A DNA stretch of 64,000 bases from Gracilariopsis chorda (GCA_003194525.1 NBIV01000017.1:62001-126000); one strand, 5' to 3'. Shown: positions 13,178-25,020, counted from the first letter of the stretch. Program-made: numbers and translations. Notes: generated by a model from the sequence alone, not told the origin.

Positions 13178-13473
13178 TACGGCCGTAAAAGTCGTTGTGG
13201 TATTGGCCTGTAGTCACAAGGTTCCCTGTCTCTTGTAGGTATCCTTCCTCAGGACACAAACAGCGTCCTCCAGGTCTTCCCATTGATCCACAGCATACAC
13301 CCGACTCGAGACCCCTGCCATTTCGTCCTCTGGTTTCTTTCTCTTCTCAGCTCCTGTGGTCTGCGAGTTTGATGGTTTGAGGCGGCAGTTATAAGAGGGA
13401 CGACACGCCTCTATGCGTCCCTCTGGTCGTTTTACTGCAGCGTCGGCACCGCAAGATCGCCTTGTCCATCCAG

Positions 13474-15594
13474 TTATTCGACGCTATCCCTTAGGTCTTC
13501 AACCATGTTGCCCTCAGGTTGGTTCACCGGTGTGGTCAGGGGAGTCACATACCTTGAGCTTTCTGACGCTCCAGTGGTCCTCGGAGGGAAGGTATTACGG
13601 AAGTAACCCTTGGCTCGGCGCACCTGATAGTTCTCCTCCCTTCGCGCCATAATTCCCTTGCGGACGTCCTCAGGCACATACTTTATGCAGTCACACGGCC
13701 GGGTCGTGGAAAGACAAATATAACAGGCCTGATTGTACTTCATAATGACGTCCTTCCTGGAGGCAATCGGAGAAAAACGGGGTGTCGCCGGGGCCGATGG
13801 GGTGGTCGTTCCTGACGAAAAGGCCGATGGTGCTCCTGACGGAGCTGAGGAGAAGTTCACCGCAAGAGCATCTGCGGTGTCTGAATTTCCAATGGCCGAG
13901 TCCGAGTCCGACGGGGACTCTACCATGTGGGCCTTCACTCCTCCGGTCAGGGGTCTTGCGCGACCCTTAGCATCCGCGTCACACGTTCGACGGGAAGTCC
14001 TATAGTTCTTGCCGTATCCTTCGGCATATGTGACCAGTTGACGCAATATCAAGTCCGGATGGGCAGTGTGGTAGTTTTGGACATGAGTCCGTATCGCAGG
14101 GAGCAATCCCGCGATAAAATGTCGCTTCAGCCGACCTTCGGAGAACACATTCCTTCAACTGCGGGCTCTAGTTCAAAGTTGGTCGGCGTAGCCCGTTTCG
14201 GCCATGCTGGAATTCTGGTGGTATCCAATTACGTTCTGATGGGCATCCATTATGTGCTCATCAGTCGCATACGTTTCCAACACGTAATGAACAACCTCTG
14301 GATAGGTCCTTAGGAGCTTCTGATCTCGGGCATCAATGGGGTTGGCCGAGCTGGAGATCTTGGCAACCACTTGGTCCTTCGCTTGTCCACTTAGGAAAAC
14401 CTGGAAGCAATAAAGTGCCGCTCCTTCATGGACACCATTCTGGTCACAGGCCACCTGGAAAGAGCTCAAGAACCTAAGGCCTGTAATGGGATCCGTCCCA
14501 GAAAACTTGTTCGGGACGGTCAGTTGCATTCTCTTCGCCCACCTGGCAATCTTCTTGGCGACCGAAGAGGTGTACCGCGTGGACCGATCCATCAAAGGGT
14601 TCGTTTTCAGGTTTTAGACCTTCTGGAAAAGCTCATTAGTCGTGACCAATGGTTTGAGGCGCCGAACATCCGCCTCATCCGTATCGGTATCGGAAGAGTC
14701 TGACGAGTCCCAATGGCCATCGCTCGAGTCCGAGTGGTGCCTCTTCCGAAGGTTCGTCCGCGACTTACGCCTTAGGCTGCGTCTCTTCTTCCTATGGGTC
14801 TCGGTATCTACGAGGTCCTTTTGGGCGAGCTCTTCATCGTCCTCGAGGCACTCGTTTGTGTACCAAACGCCGTGTTGTCCATTTTTCTTATCTCCCACAC
14901 GGCCTCTTTGCCTCTGGAGTCTCTCTTCTCCAGGCGGTATAGAACCCAATGGGCCTTCCTGTTCTGTACCCAGGCGAGGGGCTACTTCTATAGCTGCTCC
15001 CTGAGGTCTGGTATGTGTTGACCGATGGACATCCAATGGTAATCTTTGAGAAACAGCCCGAGGGCTGTGAAATATGCCTGCCTGGCGGGTGATTTCCCCT
15101 TGGATGGTCGTGGCAATGGACTCCACGAGAACATCTGATTGCACAACCTGAGGAACCAGTTGGTGTGCCAAAGAGGAGAGGCGCTCCTGTAGTACTCTAT
15201 CCAGTTGGTCCCTAAGGACCTGCTCCACTTGGTTTTCGCACCAAGAGCGGAGCTGCGGCCATAGGAGAGCGGCGACATCTTCCACCATACGGGGGGTGGT
15301 TACGGTAGCAGCTAAGTCCTGAGGCTGTTCTGCATCATTCCTTGGGCCTCGCGGAAGATTGAGCTGATGTATCCTCTCGCGGAGGCGAGCGACCAATGGC
15401 GAATCTCCGGTTATCCTTTCAGGATTGTCCACAGGGTCCATAACACATCCACTGGAGCGGCTGCGGGTACTCTTATGGTCACTATTATTGTCCGCTTGGG
15501 CGGCCAATGGGGTTAGGGCGACTGCGGGAGGTGCGGCTGCACCCGGGGTTCCTTGTTGGTCTTTGTTCCTTGGGTTGGGGTGTTGGCTATCCAT
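13474..15594 (-). pseudogene. Gag region (Ty3/Gypsy fossil)
   Basis: Begins near the primer binding site with MDSQHPNPRNKDQQG. The N-terminal part is hydrophilic, with a highly charged Ser/Asp/Arg-rich section. A capsid-like part follows (WAKRMQLTVPNKFSGTD) and then a Cys-rich end (CYICLSTTRPCDC). Assignment rests on position and general character more than on a clear Gag signature. Broken about twice. Confidence 0.75.
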
Positions 15595-15720
15595 GCGGTC
15601 AGTGTTCCTTTCGAGCCAGTTGCGTCGACTAATAGTCCAATGGTAGAAGTCCTATGCGTAAGCCTCTTTCCTTAAGGTCCAAACGGCTGTTCCTGTAGGC
15701 TTCTAGGTCGCGAGACCAGT

Positions 15721-16246
15721 TGTAGTAGAATACTACGTCCTTTGGTCAACTGGGGTTGTAGTCTACTAGGGGGTAGTAGCGCCAGAGAGCTAACCACTGG
15801 GGTGACAATCCACTGGGTCTACTAGTGACGCGGGCACCAACTGGCAGCTATGCGCAATGGGCGGGCTCTATCTCAAGTCCCTACAGGTTGGGAGAATGGT
15901 AGCGATGGCTTGGAGGCCTTTGGAGTCCTACTGGCTGCATATGGCGGCAAGAAGACGGTGAGGGTGCTTGTCTTTACACTTCAGAGATCGGCGGCACTTG
16001 AGCCAGCTTTTATGGGTGGCAAGGCGCTCTGACCTCCGGACACTATCCTAACAAATTAAATAAAACTAGCTACATAATAAAACCTATGGCCACAGTGTCT
16101 TGGCACTCGCAATGTCTCCTCGTATCTCCTGCATAGGCACCCAGCTTGGCCATGTGGAATATTTCGGCCAGAAATGTTCCGACCTCTGCCAACCCAGCCC
16201 CATGATTACCTCACCACTGCATCTGCCCAATGGTCATTCTCCTACA
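15721..16246 (-). repeat. 5' LTR of the inserted Ty3/Gypsy element
   Basis: 526 bp, TGTA...TACA, the partner of the LTR at 5836-6361. Just inside it, 15706-15718 reads on the minus strand as TGGTCTCGCGACC, starting TGG two bases after the LTR, as expected for a tRNA primer binding site. Confidence 0.9.
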
Positions 16247-16648
16247 AAACGTGTCTCACTTGCAGGAGGTTTCATGGTTGTAGAGGACTTGAAAGGTGCG
16301 GACGAAAGCGGATCGAAATGCAGACGCTACCAAATGTAACACTGATCACAGACGTAATGGAGAGCTGATGAATGAAGTGGTGGGGTGCCTTCTCTCGAGA
16401 AAGGCTCTATCATCTTCACTTCTTTATAGAAAACTGCAGACTGTCTTTGAGTCACAACATCTGTAGAATGAAAAACTCCTAACCGCTAGAAGAGACACTA
16501 CACGTTACAACACGAGCCTACAATGCTATGAACGTAACTCTACTGTCGACAACCAGCTTGAATTCCAAACTACATGTGACTAGACTGGCTTGAAGTGCTA
16601 CATGCGTTGTTTTACTGTCCTCGAATAGCTTGTAGTGTTGCAGTGAGC
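16247..16648 (-). mobile_element. Outer Ty3/Gypsy fossil, 5' remnant beyond the inserted element
   Basis: About 70 bases at 16577-16648 resemble 1101-1171 (shared GGCTTGA-GTGCTACATG and TGTCCTCGAATAGCTT blocks). The two copies sit at the two outer ends of the outer retroelement and would fit the start of its LTRs in the minus orientation, with a purine-rich stretch next to the 1171 copy as expected for a polypurine tract. Similarity fades outside this block, so full LTR boundaries cannot be drawn. The DNA between 16247 and 16577 should be its 5' leader and LTR. No other gene is seen here. Confidence 0.45.
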
Positions 16649-17479
16649 GCTGAATTTGACGATAGGTGTTTTACATGTGTCACTGTTTGCGTGTGCTTCT
16701 GGCTCCATAGTTGGCGGGTTTCACAATTGCGAGCTAAATACGATTTTGGGGAAGAGAATTATTGCTTTGTCACTGCATGGCTGACGCACCAGACCTATTG
16801 ACCATGATGGTGATGTCTGGGCGTGAGATGGGTACTGGAACTACTGCAGCTGATATCTCTGGGTTTGCTGCAATGTGGTAAGGTACAAAAACGTGTTAAG
16901 TGCGCTATATTGGGAAGAGCAGAAAACCGTGTGTTGGGTATGGGTGGGACAAGTTCTCTGTTCTTTCAAGAAGCTCATCCCCTTTATATATAGAAGCTTA
17001 CCTTTGCAAAACCCTGCCGAAATCAAAGATACTTCTAACTTGTGGTCAACGCTCTATAACTGAGCTGCAGGGAATCACACATATCCGATATTACATCAAC
17101 ATAAATTGAATCGTACTACTTGCGGCCGAGATGTAGACAAATCAACTCTTGCAACACTCTCACGCAACACCAAGGGGACACATCACATAGTGTGGGAGTG
17201 TTACGTGAGAACAGTGTGAGTGCTCAATGGCATACTGCTCACAACACCGTGCTCAATTGCCGGCAATGCAAGTCCTTGTCCATGACGTCACTTTTCGATG
17301 TGGGATGCAACGAAGGTTCTGCATCAAACTGTCCGTTACGATAGTAGTCTCGGTAGTTTCAAGTAGCCTGTGAGCTACTATGGTATCTTGCAGTGTGCTT
17401 ATTACTACAGAATTACGGTAACAGCAGCTCGTTGCAGCTTGTTGCCCATGCTATGCGTCAGCAATGCAAGTAGCAACCA
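16649..17479. other. Gap with no supported gene
   Basis: Only short ORFs are present and none looks like a known protein. There is a TATA-like run (TTTATATATAG, about 16982) and an imperfect inverted segment at about 17149-17225 (CAACACTCTCACG against CGTGAGAACAGTGTG). This may be degenerate LTR or other repeat DNA. Confidence 0.3.
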
Positions 17480-17687
17480 CTAGTGTCTATGTGACCAGCG
17501 ACCTCATAGGAGGTCAGTTTTAATTACTATAGGACTTTATCAAAACCTTAAACCTTTTCCAAAAACTTTTTTACTTTGATCTTCTCATCATGTCTTCCAC
17601 TCCGGCAGCGCTGAATCATGTGCACAACACATCACCAAGAGTCATAGCTGTCACATCAAGCACTATCGTCAACCACATTCGTAAAAA

Positions 17688-19794
17688 ATGGCCCCGTCCA
17701 CAGATCTTCGCAGAACTGTTGGAACAACTGTCAACAGCCGTGCTCGTCTGGTTACAAATGAAGCTGAATGCAAACGCTACTATGGATCTATATGGAAGTC
17801 AACAACGGTACAAGGTTCTGTGCTAAATATTGACATTCGAAACGTCAACAATCGAAATCTCACTTTTCTGACTGTGAAGTTTAGTCTACCAAACCGAGAA
17901 AAAGAAGTAACTCTACCTCTATCTAATATCAAACTAGGTACCAGTGTTGACAAAGCAGTCAATTCTGCAGAAGAGCTTATTACCGATGTTGAACCCATGA
18001 ATACGCAAAATATCGAGGAAGATGCTCTTGTGACACCATCTGAGATGCAAGTTTTGCAGCCGCAAACAAGTTCATTAAGCAAAAATGCACCTTTACAATC
18101 AACTGTGATTCATGGTCTTGTGTGGGAAACCTGTACGACGTTGAGTCCTCTGAATGGTTGTATGCAAATGCATCAGTGGAAAGTGGTTGGCCCAGCCGGA
18201 GATTTTATCTCACCGCGTCACGTTCCTCCAAACATGAGTGCATTAGATTTCTTCCTTTGGATGTTCCCTATGCAGCATTTGCAGTTCATAGTGAACAGAA
18301 CAAATGTTCGGTTAGAAAGCAAAGAAGTTCGGAGGACTTCAGGGGGAGAATTTGCTCAAATTATTTGGAATTCTTATCCTCATGACTCGCATTGAGTTCT
18401 CTAACATACGAGAACTTTGGAGCCTCGAGCCTTTTTCTAAGTTTATTCCTCAGGCCAATATTGGTCTTGCGATGTCACGGAACATATTTGAATCGCTTAG
18501 AAGTTCAATATGCTTCAGCGGAAATGGTGTGACTGAAGAGCAGGGAATTGCGTGTTGGTCTTTCGTAGCAGATTTTGTGAGGGCAATCAATGACCATCGT
18601 CGGTCTTTTGTCACGCCATCACATGCCTTATGTCTTGAAGAAGGAATGTCACGATGGTACGGATTAGGCGGTAATTGGATTGATGTCGGGCTTCCACACT
18701 ATACGGCATTAGATAGAAAGCCGGAAAATGGTCTTGAAATGAAGGCCGTATGTTGTGCACGAAGTGGCATAATGCTGAACATTGAGCTAAAGATGGATGC
18801 AAATATTCCGGAACAAGTTTTTGATTCTGATAACGCCCATGGAATGGCAGTCTTACTTCGCTTAGTGCAACCATGGTTTGGATCAGAAAGCTTGGTATGT
18901 GCGGATTCCTTTTTTGCGTCTTTCAGTAACGCGAAAGCATTACTGGAGAAAGGTTTAAGGTTTACTGGAGTTGTCAAAAATTCTACTCGTGAATATCCTA
19001 TGACACATCCCTCCGAAACTACTGTATCGGACAGGGGAGATTTTGTATCTATGCTATCGAAAGGAAGCATTATCAATAATGATGTAATGGCTATAATGTG
19101 GATGGAAAGAGAAAAAAGGTATTTCGTATCAACCTCTGGCACGGTTAATCCTGGTTCTCCTATTATTCGAGAAAGGTGGAGATGGGAGGGAAATATTTCT
19201 AAGAAAGTGGAATTGGAGGTCGCAATTCCCGAAGTGTGTGAAAAATATTACAAAAACTGTTCAATGGTCGATCGACATAACAGATGCAGACAAGATGATC
19301 TGAATCTGGAGAAGAAAATTGAAGTGAAAGAGTGGTCATTTCGATTGAATTGCTCTCTTTTATAGATTTGTATTGTGGACGTGTGGAAGTTGTACAAAGC
19401 CGCAAATGGAACCAGAAACGTGAAAAGTCCGCACCACTTCTATTGCCAATTGGCTGATGAACTAATTGAGAATACATGGGATACCACAGGTCTAATGAGT
19501 AGAGATGAGCAAGAATGTGAAAATGTTCATGAGAATCCAATGTTTGCAGGCACTGGCTTGCATTTAATGGAGACGAATAGAAGGAGAAAAAAAAAGGATA
19601 GCAAGATTACAAAAGCTTTATATCAAGGACGATGCAATTTCTGCAAAGGTAATACAAAGTACAAGTTTATATGTTCTGGGTGCTATATCAGAAAGGAAAA
19701 AGAACTGTTTTTATGTCACACTGGTACTAATAGAGATTGCTTTATGAACCAAATTGACGATGGTCACGGTATAATGAATTTCAGAATCACATGA
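17688..19794 (+). pseudogene. piggyBac-family transposase (DDE_Tnp_1_7), broken
   Basis: Transposase of the piggyBac superfamily, which cuts and pastes DNA with a DDD catalytic triad. Recognisable blocks: an N-terminal beta-rich part with YYGSIWKSTTVQGSVLNIDI; the core LFGILILMTRIEFSNIRELW; GLEMKAVCCARSGIMLNIEL; VCADSFFASFSNAKALLEKG (second catalytic Asp); and CSMVDRHNRCRQDDL (third Asp). The first catalytic Asp site reads CLEEGMSRW, so an Asp seems replaced by Glu. The C-terminal end is Cys-rich (CNFCKGN...CSGCYIRKE), fitting the usual zinc-binding tail. There is a frameshift near 18350-18390 and an in-frame TAG at 19363-19365. A start at 17688 is the first ATG of the long frame; a further piece in another frame at 17590-17700 may be the true N-terminus. 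Confidence 0.85.
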
Positions 19795-20113
19795 AGATGT
19801 CCACAACCTTGTCAACCTTCGTTTTTATATTAAAAATCTATGTTTGAATGCAAAAGTTTACAATAAGTTTATTTTACCTTTAGCACCCTACTAATTCAAT
19901 CCGCGTTATTTAGACTTGTTAGATAATTTAAACTCTATGACGAAACTGCCCCTTTAACAGATTTCAACGTATTATTTCTGCTGTTCAAGTGGGTGTTATA
20001 AACGTTCTGAGAATTTAAATATATTTCGAATTAGTCGAGCTGCCGAAGGAGTTTTGGAGTTTATGTAAACTCAGCGAGGTTCTAACTCATGTTTATTTGC
20101 TCGCATGTGATCT

Positions 20114-20151
20114 GACGACCACTGAGCTGCTGTTATGGCGCAGTGGTCGTC
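20114..20151. repeat. Hairpin inside the piggyBac-like element
   Basis: GACGACCACTG (20114-20124) and CAGTGGTCGTC (20141-20151) form a perfect 11-bp stem with a 16-base loop. It lies between the transposase stop and the right TIR, so it could be a terminator or a transposase-binding site. Confidence 0.6.
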
Positions 20152-20311
20152 TTCTAATAGTACTTATAGTTCAAAGACAACCTGACTGGCCATGTTTCAA
20201 GTTCGAAATTTGAAATGTGGGGCCATGCGGATCAGATTTCAATTTTTTTAATTTTGCGTGCCGTTGCGCTGACCTCATATGAGGTCAGCGCACCGGTCCG
20301 ATAGACACTAG

Positions 20312-22870
20312 TAGAACGTAGCTTAAAAGGGTGAGTCTGAGATAGACGTTGTTACTTGACCACGACTTGGATGTCTTGCCGTTACTCTGAGCAGGCTGTT
20401 GAAATCGCCTGAAGTATAGAAAAAGTAGGACTTCTTTTCCAAACTGGTCCGTAAACTTGACATGAACAACTCAAGTATCCGTAGCTATATAAAGAAGAGA
20501 GAGATATAATTCTCCTGTAATCCGCAATTCATGTTAAGTGATTAGAACGTAACCTGTCACCAACTTTTGTCAACACACCCTCTCGTTCTAAACTACTCAT
20601 TCAATCATGATTCCGAATTTCTTGCAATGAAGTTTGTGAACCACACACGATAAGGCCTTTTTCATTAGGTCAGCAAAAATTACGTCCGTCAGCACATACT
20701 TCCAAGTCACATTCTCCTTCAGAACATTTTCACGTACAAAATGATAACACATTGAACATCGATATGCTTCGTTCACATTCTAACTCACCTGAATGTTCGT
20801 ACGAAAGAGCAAGCACACCTCGATTATCACCATAGATAACCATGGCATTCTGAATTCCAATTTCAAGCACGAATAAAAGACCACGCAGTTACAGACACTC
20901 TCGGACTACATATGCAATTGCCACATACTCTGCTTTTACTGTACCCTGTGCTACAATGGACTGCATCTCTCACATCTACTAGATAACAGCGCGAAAATTT
21001 AGAAATGCGAAACCACTAGTCAATTAGTCGGTCCAATAAATCACTGGCAAATTTTGCAGCACTGTACCCAGCGAGCAAACAGTTTTTCTTCTGATTCAAA
21101 AGTCCTACAAGATTTTGTTTTTCAGGTATCACAGCAGTCTCTGCGCGGGGTTCCAATGGTTACAACTGAACTTGTCAAGGAAGCTTGATAGATAGCCAGC
21201 TGCGAAGGCAATGTTAGCTCTACAAGTGTTACTCAAACGCTGAAGCAGTCCGACAAGCTCACGATAGGGCTCATCAGCAAGTCTTTCGTCCTTTTATTCA
21301 GCCTGTAACTTAATACCTGGAACCATGGGATTCACAATGTCTGAAAAGTGTTCCATATAAAAACGAACGAGAGCATTTTCGAGTAATGGAGAATTATGGA
21401 CCTTAATCGATCCAACAACAAGGTCTTACAATGACAAAGCCCAGAAACTTGCTTTTATCTGTTTTTGCTCGATGTTGGACATGGTTGGACAGATTTTGTA
21501 GCTGAGCAGTTTTCCTTCACTTCTTCCCGGAATAATAACATCATCGATATACGCAACAAGCACCATAACAATCATGTCTTCATCCATGATCAGGTACAAA
21601 GATGGGTCACTGGAAGAGAGAGTAGAACCAAGGTTGACTTAAAGTGGATGTAAGAACTTTCGAAAAGCCCTTGAGGCTTAGTTATGGCCATAGATCGCCT
21701 GCTGTAAGCAATGTAAGAGATACTTACGACCTTGAACTTCAAATCTACGGGGTATCTCCATGTAAATGTCTTGGTCCAATGTACTGTACAGAAAAGCAGC
21801 CTTGATGTTTTACCTCATGAAAAACATACTTTGATATACAATGAGCTCCAAGACCATTCGGACTGTAGTATACTTCTCCACTGGTGCAAAAGTATCAGAA
21901 TATTATTCACTATATTGCTGCATGAATCCTTTTTCCACGAGGAGATCCCTATGCCTTTTCATACGTCCAGTCTTATCTAGCTTGCGATCTTAAAACCATC
22001 TACACGGAGTGGGGCGAGAACTGTGAGGTAGGTCAACAAGTTCTATGACTTTGTTTTGCTTAAGATTGTTCATCTCTCTTTTCATTGTATGCTACCACTG
22101 TTCTCATTCATTTCCCGAAATGGCTTCTTAGTAAGAGGACGGCAGATCCGAACCACTTTTTCCCATCAGACAGCGAAGTTGAATGGACAACATGGCCTCT
22201 GACGTGTATCTCTCTGGGGCACACCTACGTCTGCCGGATCTTCTTGATTCTGTTGCATAGTGAATGACCAGTTCAGGGTCAGCATTCCCAAATTCATCCA
22301 AGAAGTTAAGTTGCATTTGTTTACCTCTAACTTCAGCAGTATGAAATTTTTGCTTGCAGTAACAAATTCCTCATCATGTTCAGTATGATCGTTATCTTTA
22401 TTGAAGATATCTTTTTCATCTATGCCGAACAAATCTGAAATATTTGTCATCTCATCTGTCGGTGTCCTGTTTGCCCACCCAAGCCATGACTAATCAATCT
22501 GGATATCTCTAGATACAGAGAAAGTACAACTCTCTGGATAGAAGATTCGACAGGAGTTGCCTCTCTGGCATCCAACCAGTATACTTTTCCTCGCTCTTGG
22601 ACTGAACTGTCCTTCTTATTTTTCCTTCGGAACGTGAGCATAGGCTTGTGCACTAAACACCTTGATGTGGGAAATGTCAGGGCCAGTGTTGAACACTGTC
22701 TCATTGGGAGTACAATTCCCATGGGATGCTAACGTGTACGTAACATTCCTGAGGTAGTTTGCCGTATTTACCGCTCTAGGGGTCTTATAGTAGTATTGCA
22801 TGTAAATGTGGGTTTGCGCTTGGTTTTGAGGGGTGTCGGCAAGCGCTTGGTTCGGACGCAAAAAGTTGAA
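20312..22870 (-). mobile_element. Ty1/Copia LTR retrotransposon fossil
   Basis: Minus-strand Ty1/Copia remains. The integrase end is at about 22.45-22.86 kb (AVNTANYLRN, GNCTPNETVF, ISHIKVFSAQAYAHVPKE, all typical of the family). The RT region is at about 21.2-22.0 kb (with VAYIDDVIIPG), and the RNase H part follows down to about 20.6 kb. At 20562-20575 an LTR-like start (minus strand TGTTGACAAAAGTTGG) follows a purine-rich tract, and a TATA-like box lies inside it near 20485. Gag and the 5' end are missing. It is old and heavily broken, with many breaks. Its 3' LTR side abuts the piggyBac-like element. Confidence 0.75.
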
Positions 22871-23770
22871 CGAGTGGTGGAATTGCTGTATGTACGTTTT
22901 TCATTCCTTCAGTGGATGACGAAGCGCTGTGCGCCGGTTATGAAACAAACGCTTGAGCTAAAAAAACCTGGCTAAATATTATAGAATGCTTGGTTCGGCT
23001 TAAAACCAAGCGCATACATCAAAAAATTAGGATTTGACATCGCCGTTTGCGCTTGGTTTTAGTCATATATGGCACGTGCCGCGTGCATGTCGTGTAAGTA
23101 GCGTAGTTGGGCGCATATTTAAAGGTTTAGCGCGCCAATACAGGGTGCCCCAGCGCTTGGTTTTAGCCATGATTTGTCAGAGCCTTGTAGGAAGGTCCTG
23201 AAAGTGCGCGCGCGCGCATATGTGCGTGTCGGAGGCTTTGGAAGAATGGTTTCTGAGCTGGTTTCGCAAGGTTTGGTCGCATGCTCCATGCGCTTGGTTT
23301 TAGCCAGCTTTTCGCAGACCAAGCACGCGGGATGTTTTGTGGCTTATTTGTAGAATGTGGGAAAGCGCTTGGTTTTGGACTGGCTTGCAGAAACCAAGCA
23401 ACACGTCAATATTTTGCACATTGTACAAATGTACGAAAGCGCTTGGTTTTGGACACATTTGCCCAAAGCAAACATTTCGGGCATGTTTACGCACATTGTG
23501 CAAATGATCGAAAGCGCTTGGTTTTGGGCACATTCACCCAACCTAGCAGTGCGGGGGTTTTTTCGCACATTGTAGAAATATGCGAAAGCGCTTGGTTTTA
23601 GGCCGTTTAGGTGCGAGACCAAGCAAAGCGTGGACTTTTTTGCACATTGTACAAGACTGCAAAAGTGCTTGGTTTTTGCAACATTTGCTATAACCATGCA
23701 ATGCAGGCATGTTAACGCATATTGTGCAAAAGGGCGAAAGCGCTTGGTTTTGAAGAGATTTGTGGAAACC
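22810..23770 (+). repeat. Tandem-like repeat with GCGCTTGGTTTT core
   Basis: About a dozen copies of GCGCTTGGTTTT or a close variant, for example near 22814, 22843, 23048, 23153, 23289, 23365, 23433, 23512, 23587, 23661 and 23740. In the right-hand part the spacing is about 70-80 bp, and each unit also carries an inverted AAACCAAGC-type block and a TGTACAAAT-like block. It is therefore a divergent satellite whose unit can fold on itself. Short ORFs across it are by-products of the repeat. Confidence 0.75.
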
Positions 23771-25020
23771 AAGGAATGCGTTTTTTAAATGTCTGACAAA
23801 TGTTTAGGGGTTTGTAGTACTGGTCATATTTGGCCAAACGAAGAATTGCTGGCATGTTTACGGACATGGAACAAATGAGACGAAGCAGGCTTTTATTAGG
23901 GAGCCTCCGGGAAAGAATGAAGAGCGTTGATATTAAAAATTAGGGATTCCAAATCTAGCGGTTTATATTTTGGTGTCCTTAGCATTAAGAAAGGTTTTAT
24001 GTTATTGTAAGAACCTCCATATTACACTTTAGGGTTTTTTAATGTAAGGGTGTTTACGGGAATATATTAGCAGTAGGAAATGTTATATATTATTGTATTC
24101 CCTTGATATGGCAATGTTAGGAGGTTTTAGTTGTTTTAGGTGCAGTTGGAGAAAAACAGGAGAGGTACAAAATTTTTGTATGGAGGTACCGTGGGGGGGT
24201 TAAAACTGATAAGAATGTTTTCCGTATTAGGGGTTTTAGGGAGCAGGGATGTCGTTTTAAAGGAATAGCGCTACAGGGTGTGAGGTTTGTATATTTGTTC
24301 GCTCGGCAAGGTTTTAGCCGCTTCCGTCCTGGTAAGCTGCACTTTTCATGATTATGGATGTGTCAGAGTATTAAAGGTTGCACTTTGAATAATGAAAATT
24401 GCAAGATGTAAAAATATTGTGTATATGGCCTAGGTCTCTAGACGTAGAAATAGGTGATTAGAACGTCTTAGGGGTTTTTGTAAACGTTATTTTTCGTTTT
24501 GGTGTGTTTCGGTGATTTGTGTTCTGTGGAGGGGAGTGTGAATGTTTTTAAAAAAACTGTGATTGGCCGTACACTTAAGAAATGCAAGTTGTACTCAATT
24601 TTTGTATTTAAGGGTTTTGTTTTAGGGGCGTTTTTGCGATTGGGTCTAGGCGTTTTCTAGGGGGTGTATTGGTATTAGGGGTTTTACTTCTAGACACTTT
24701 GGGGGGTTACACTTAGATTCAGAGGTTTTATTTTATTAGTGTTTTAAGAAGTTTAAGGGGTTGCAGAATGTTAACAGAAACAGAATTGTCTTGCATATCA
24801 TGTGCTGTTGTGAAGGGGTTTTTTCGACTTTAGGGGGTCGGCGTTTTGTGCTGCAGAAGTGTGCAGCGGTATGCAGGCAAGTTTTGTGTTAGGGGTTTTT
24901 AATTGGAATGCTTTGTTGTGTACCGCTGTAGGCGGTGTGCATTAGGTAATAGTGCTGTGGTAAGTTTAAAAGATAGTGGCGTGGCTATGGGAATACCGAA
25001 CTCGGAGACTTTGGGGTGTT
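23771..25020 (+). repeat. AT-rich DNA with telomere-like G-rich motifs
   Basis: No gene is seen in this stretch. The plus strand is studded with TTAGGGG-TTTT-like motifs (near 24005, 24050, 24228, 24468, 24620, 24677, 24890 and 25018), always with the G-rich strand on plus. They are scattered and degenerate rather than perfect tandem telomere repeats. Similar motifs recur near 31270, 36040, 36850 and 36910. Confidence 0.5.

Larger units (their letters stand above)
5836..16246 (-). mobile_element. Chromodomain Ty3/Gypsy LTR retrotransposon fossil, inserted in the outer element
   Basis: A nearly full-length Ty3/Gypsy element of about 10.4 kb on the minus strand. Both ends are 526-bp LTRs beginning TGTA and ending TACA. 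The 5-base flanks AAAAG and AAACG differ at one position and would fit a target duplication. Internal parts are Gag, protease, RT, RNase H, integrase and a C-terminal chromodomain, plus an extra ORF on the opposite strand next to the 3' LTR. The LTRs differ by roughly 30-odd bases (about 94% identical by eye), so the insertion is moderately old but younger than its host element. The coding regions carry several breaks. Confidence 0.9.
17480..20311 (+). mobile_element. piggyBac-like DNA transposon with terminal inverted repeats
   Basis: A 2.8-kb element with matching inverted ends. The left end reads ACTAGTGTCTAT (17479-17490); the right end reads ATAGACACTAGT (20301-20312). Next to each end lies a palindrome: ACCTCATAGGAGGT on the left (17501-17514) and TGACCTCATATGAGGTCA on the right (about 20270-20287). 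The enclosed transposase is of the DDE_Tnp_1_7 (piggyBac) family. Classic piggyBac elements duplicate TTAA; here the candidate duplication is CTAG, with TIRs then starting TGTCTAT. The left palindrome is slightly degenerate and the gene carries breaks, so this copy is likely inactive. Confidence 0.8.
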
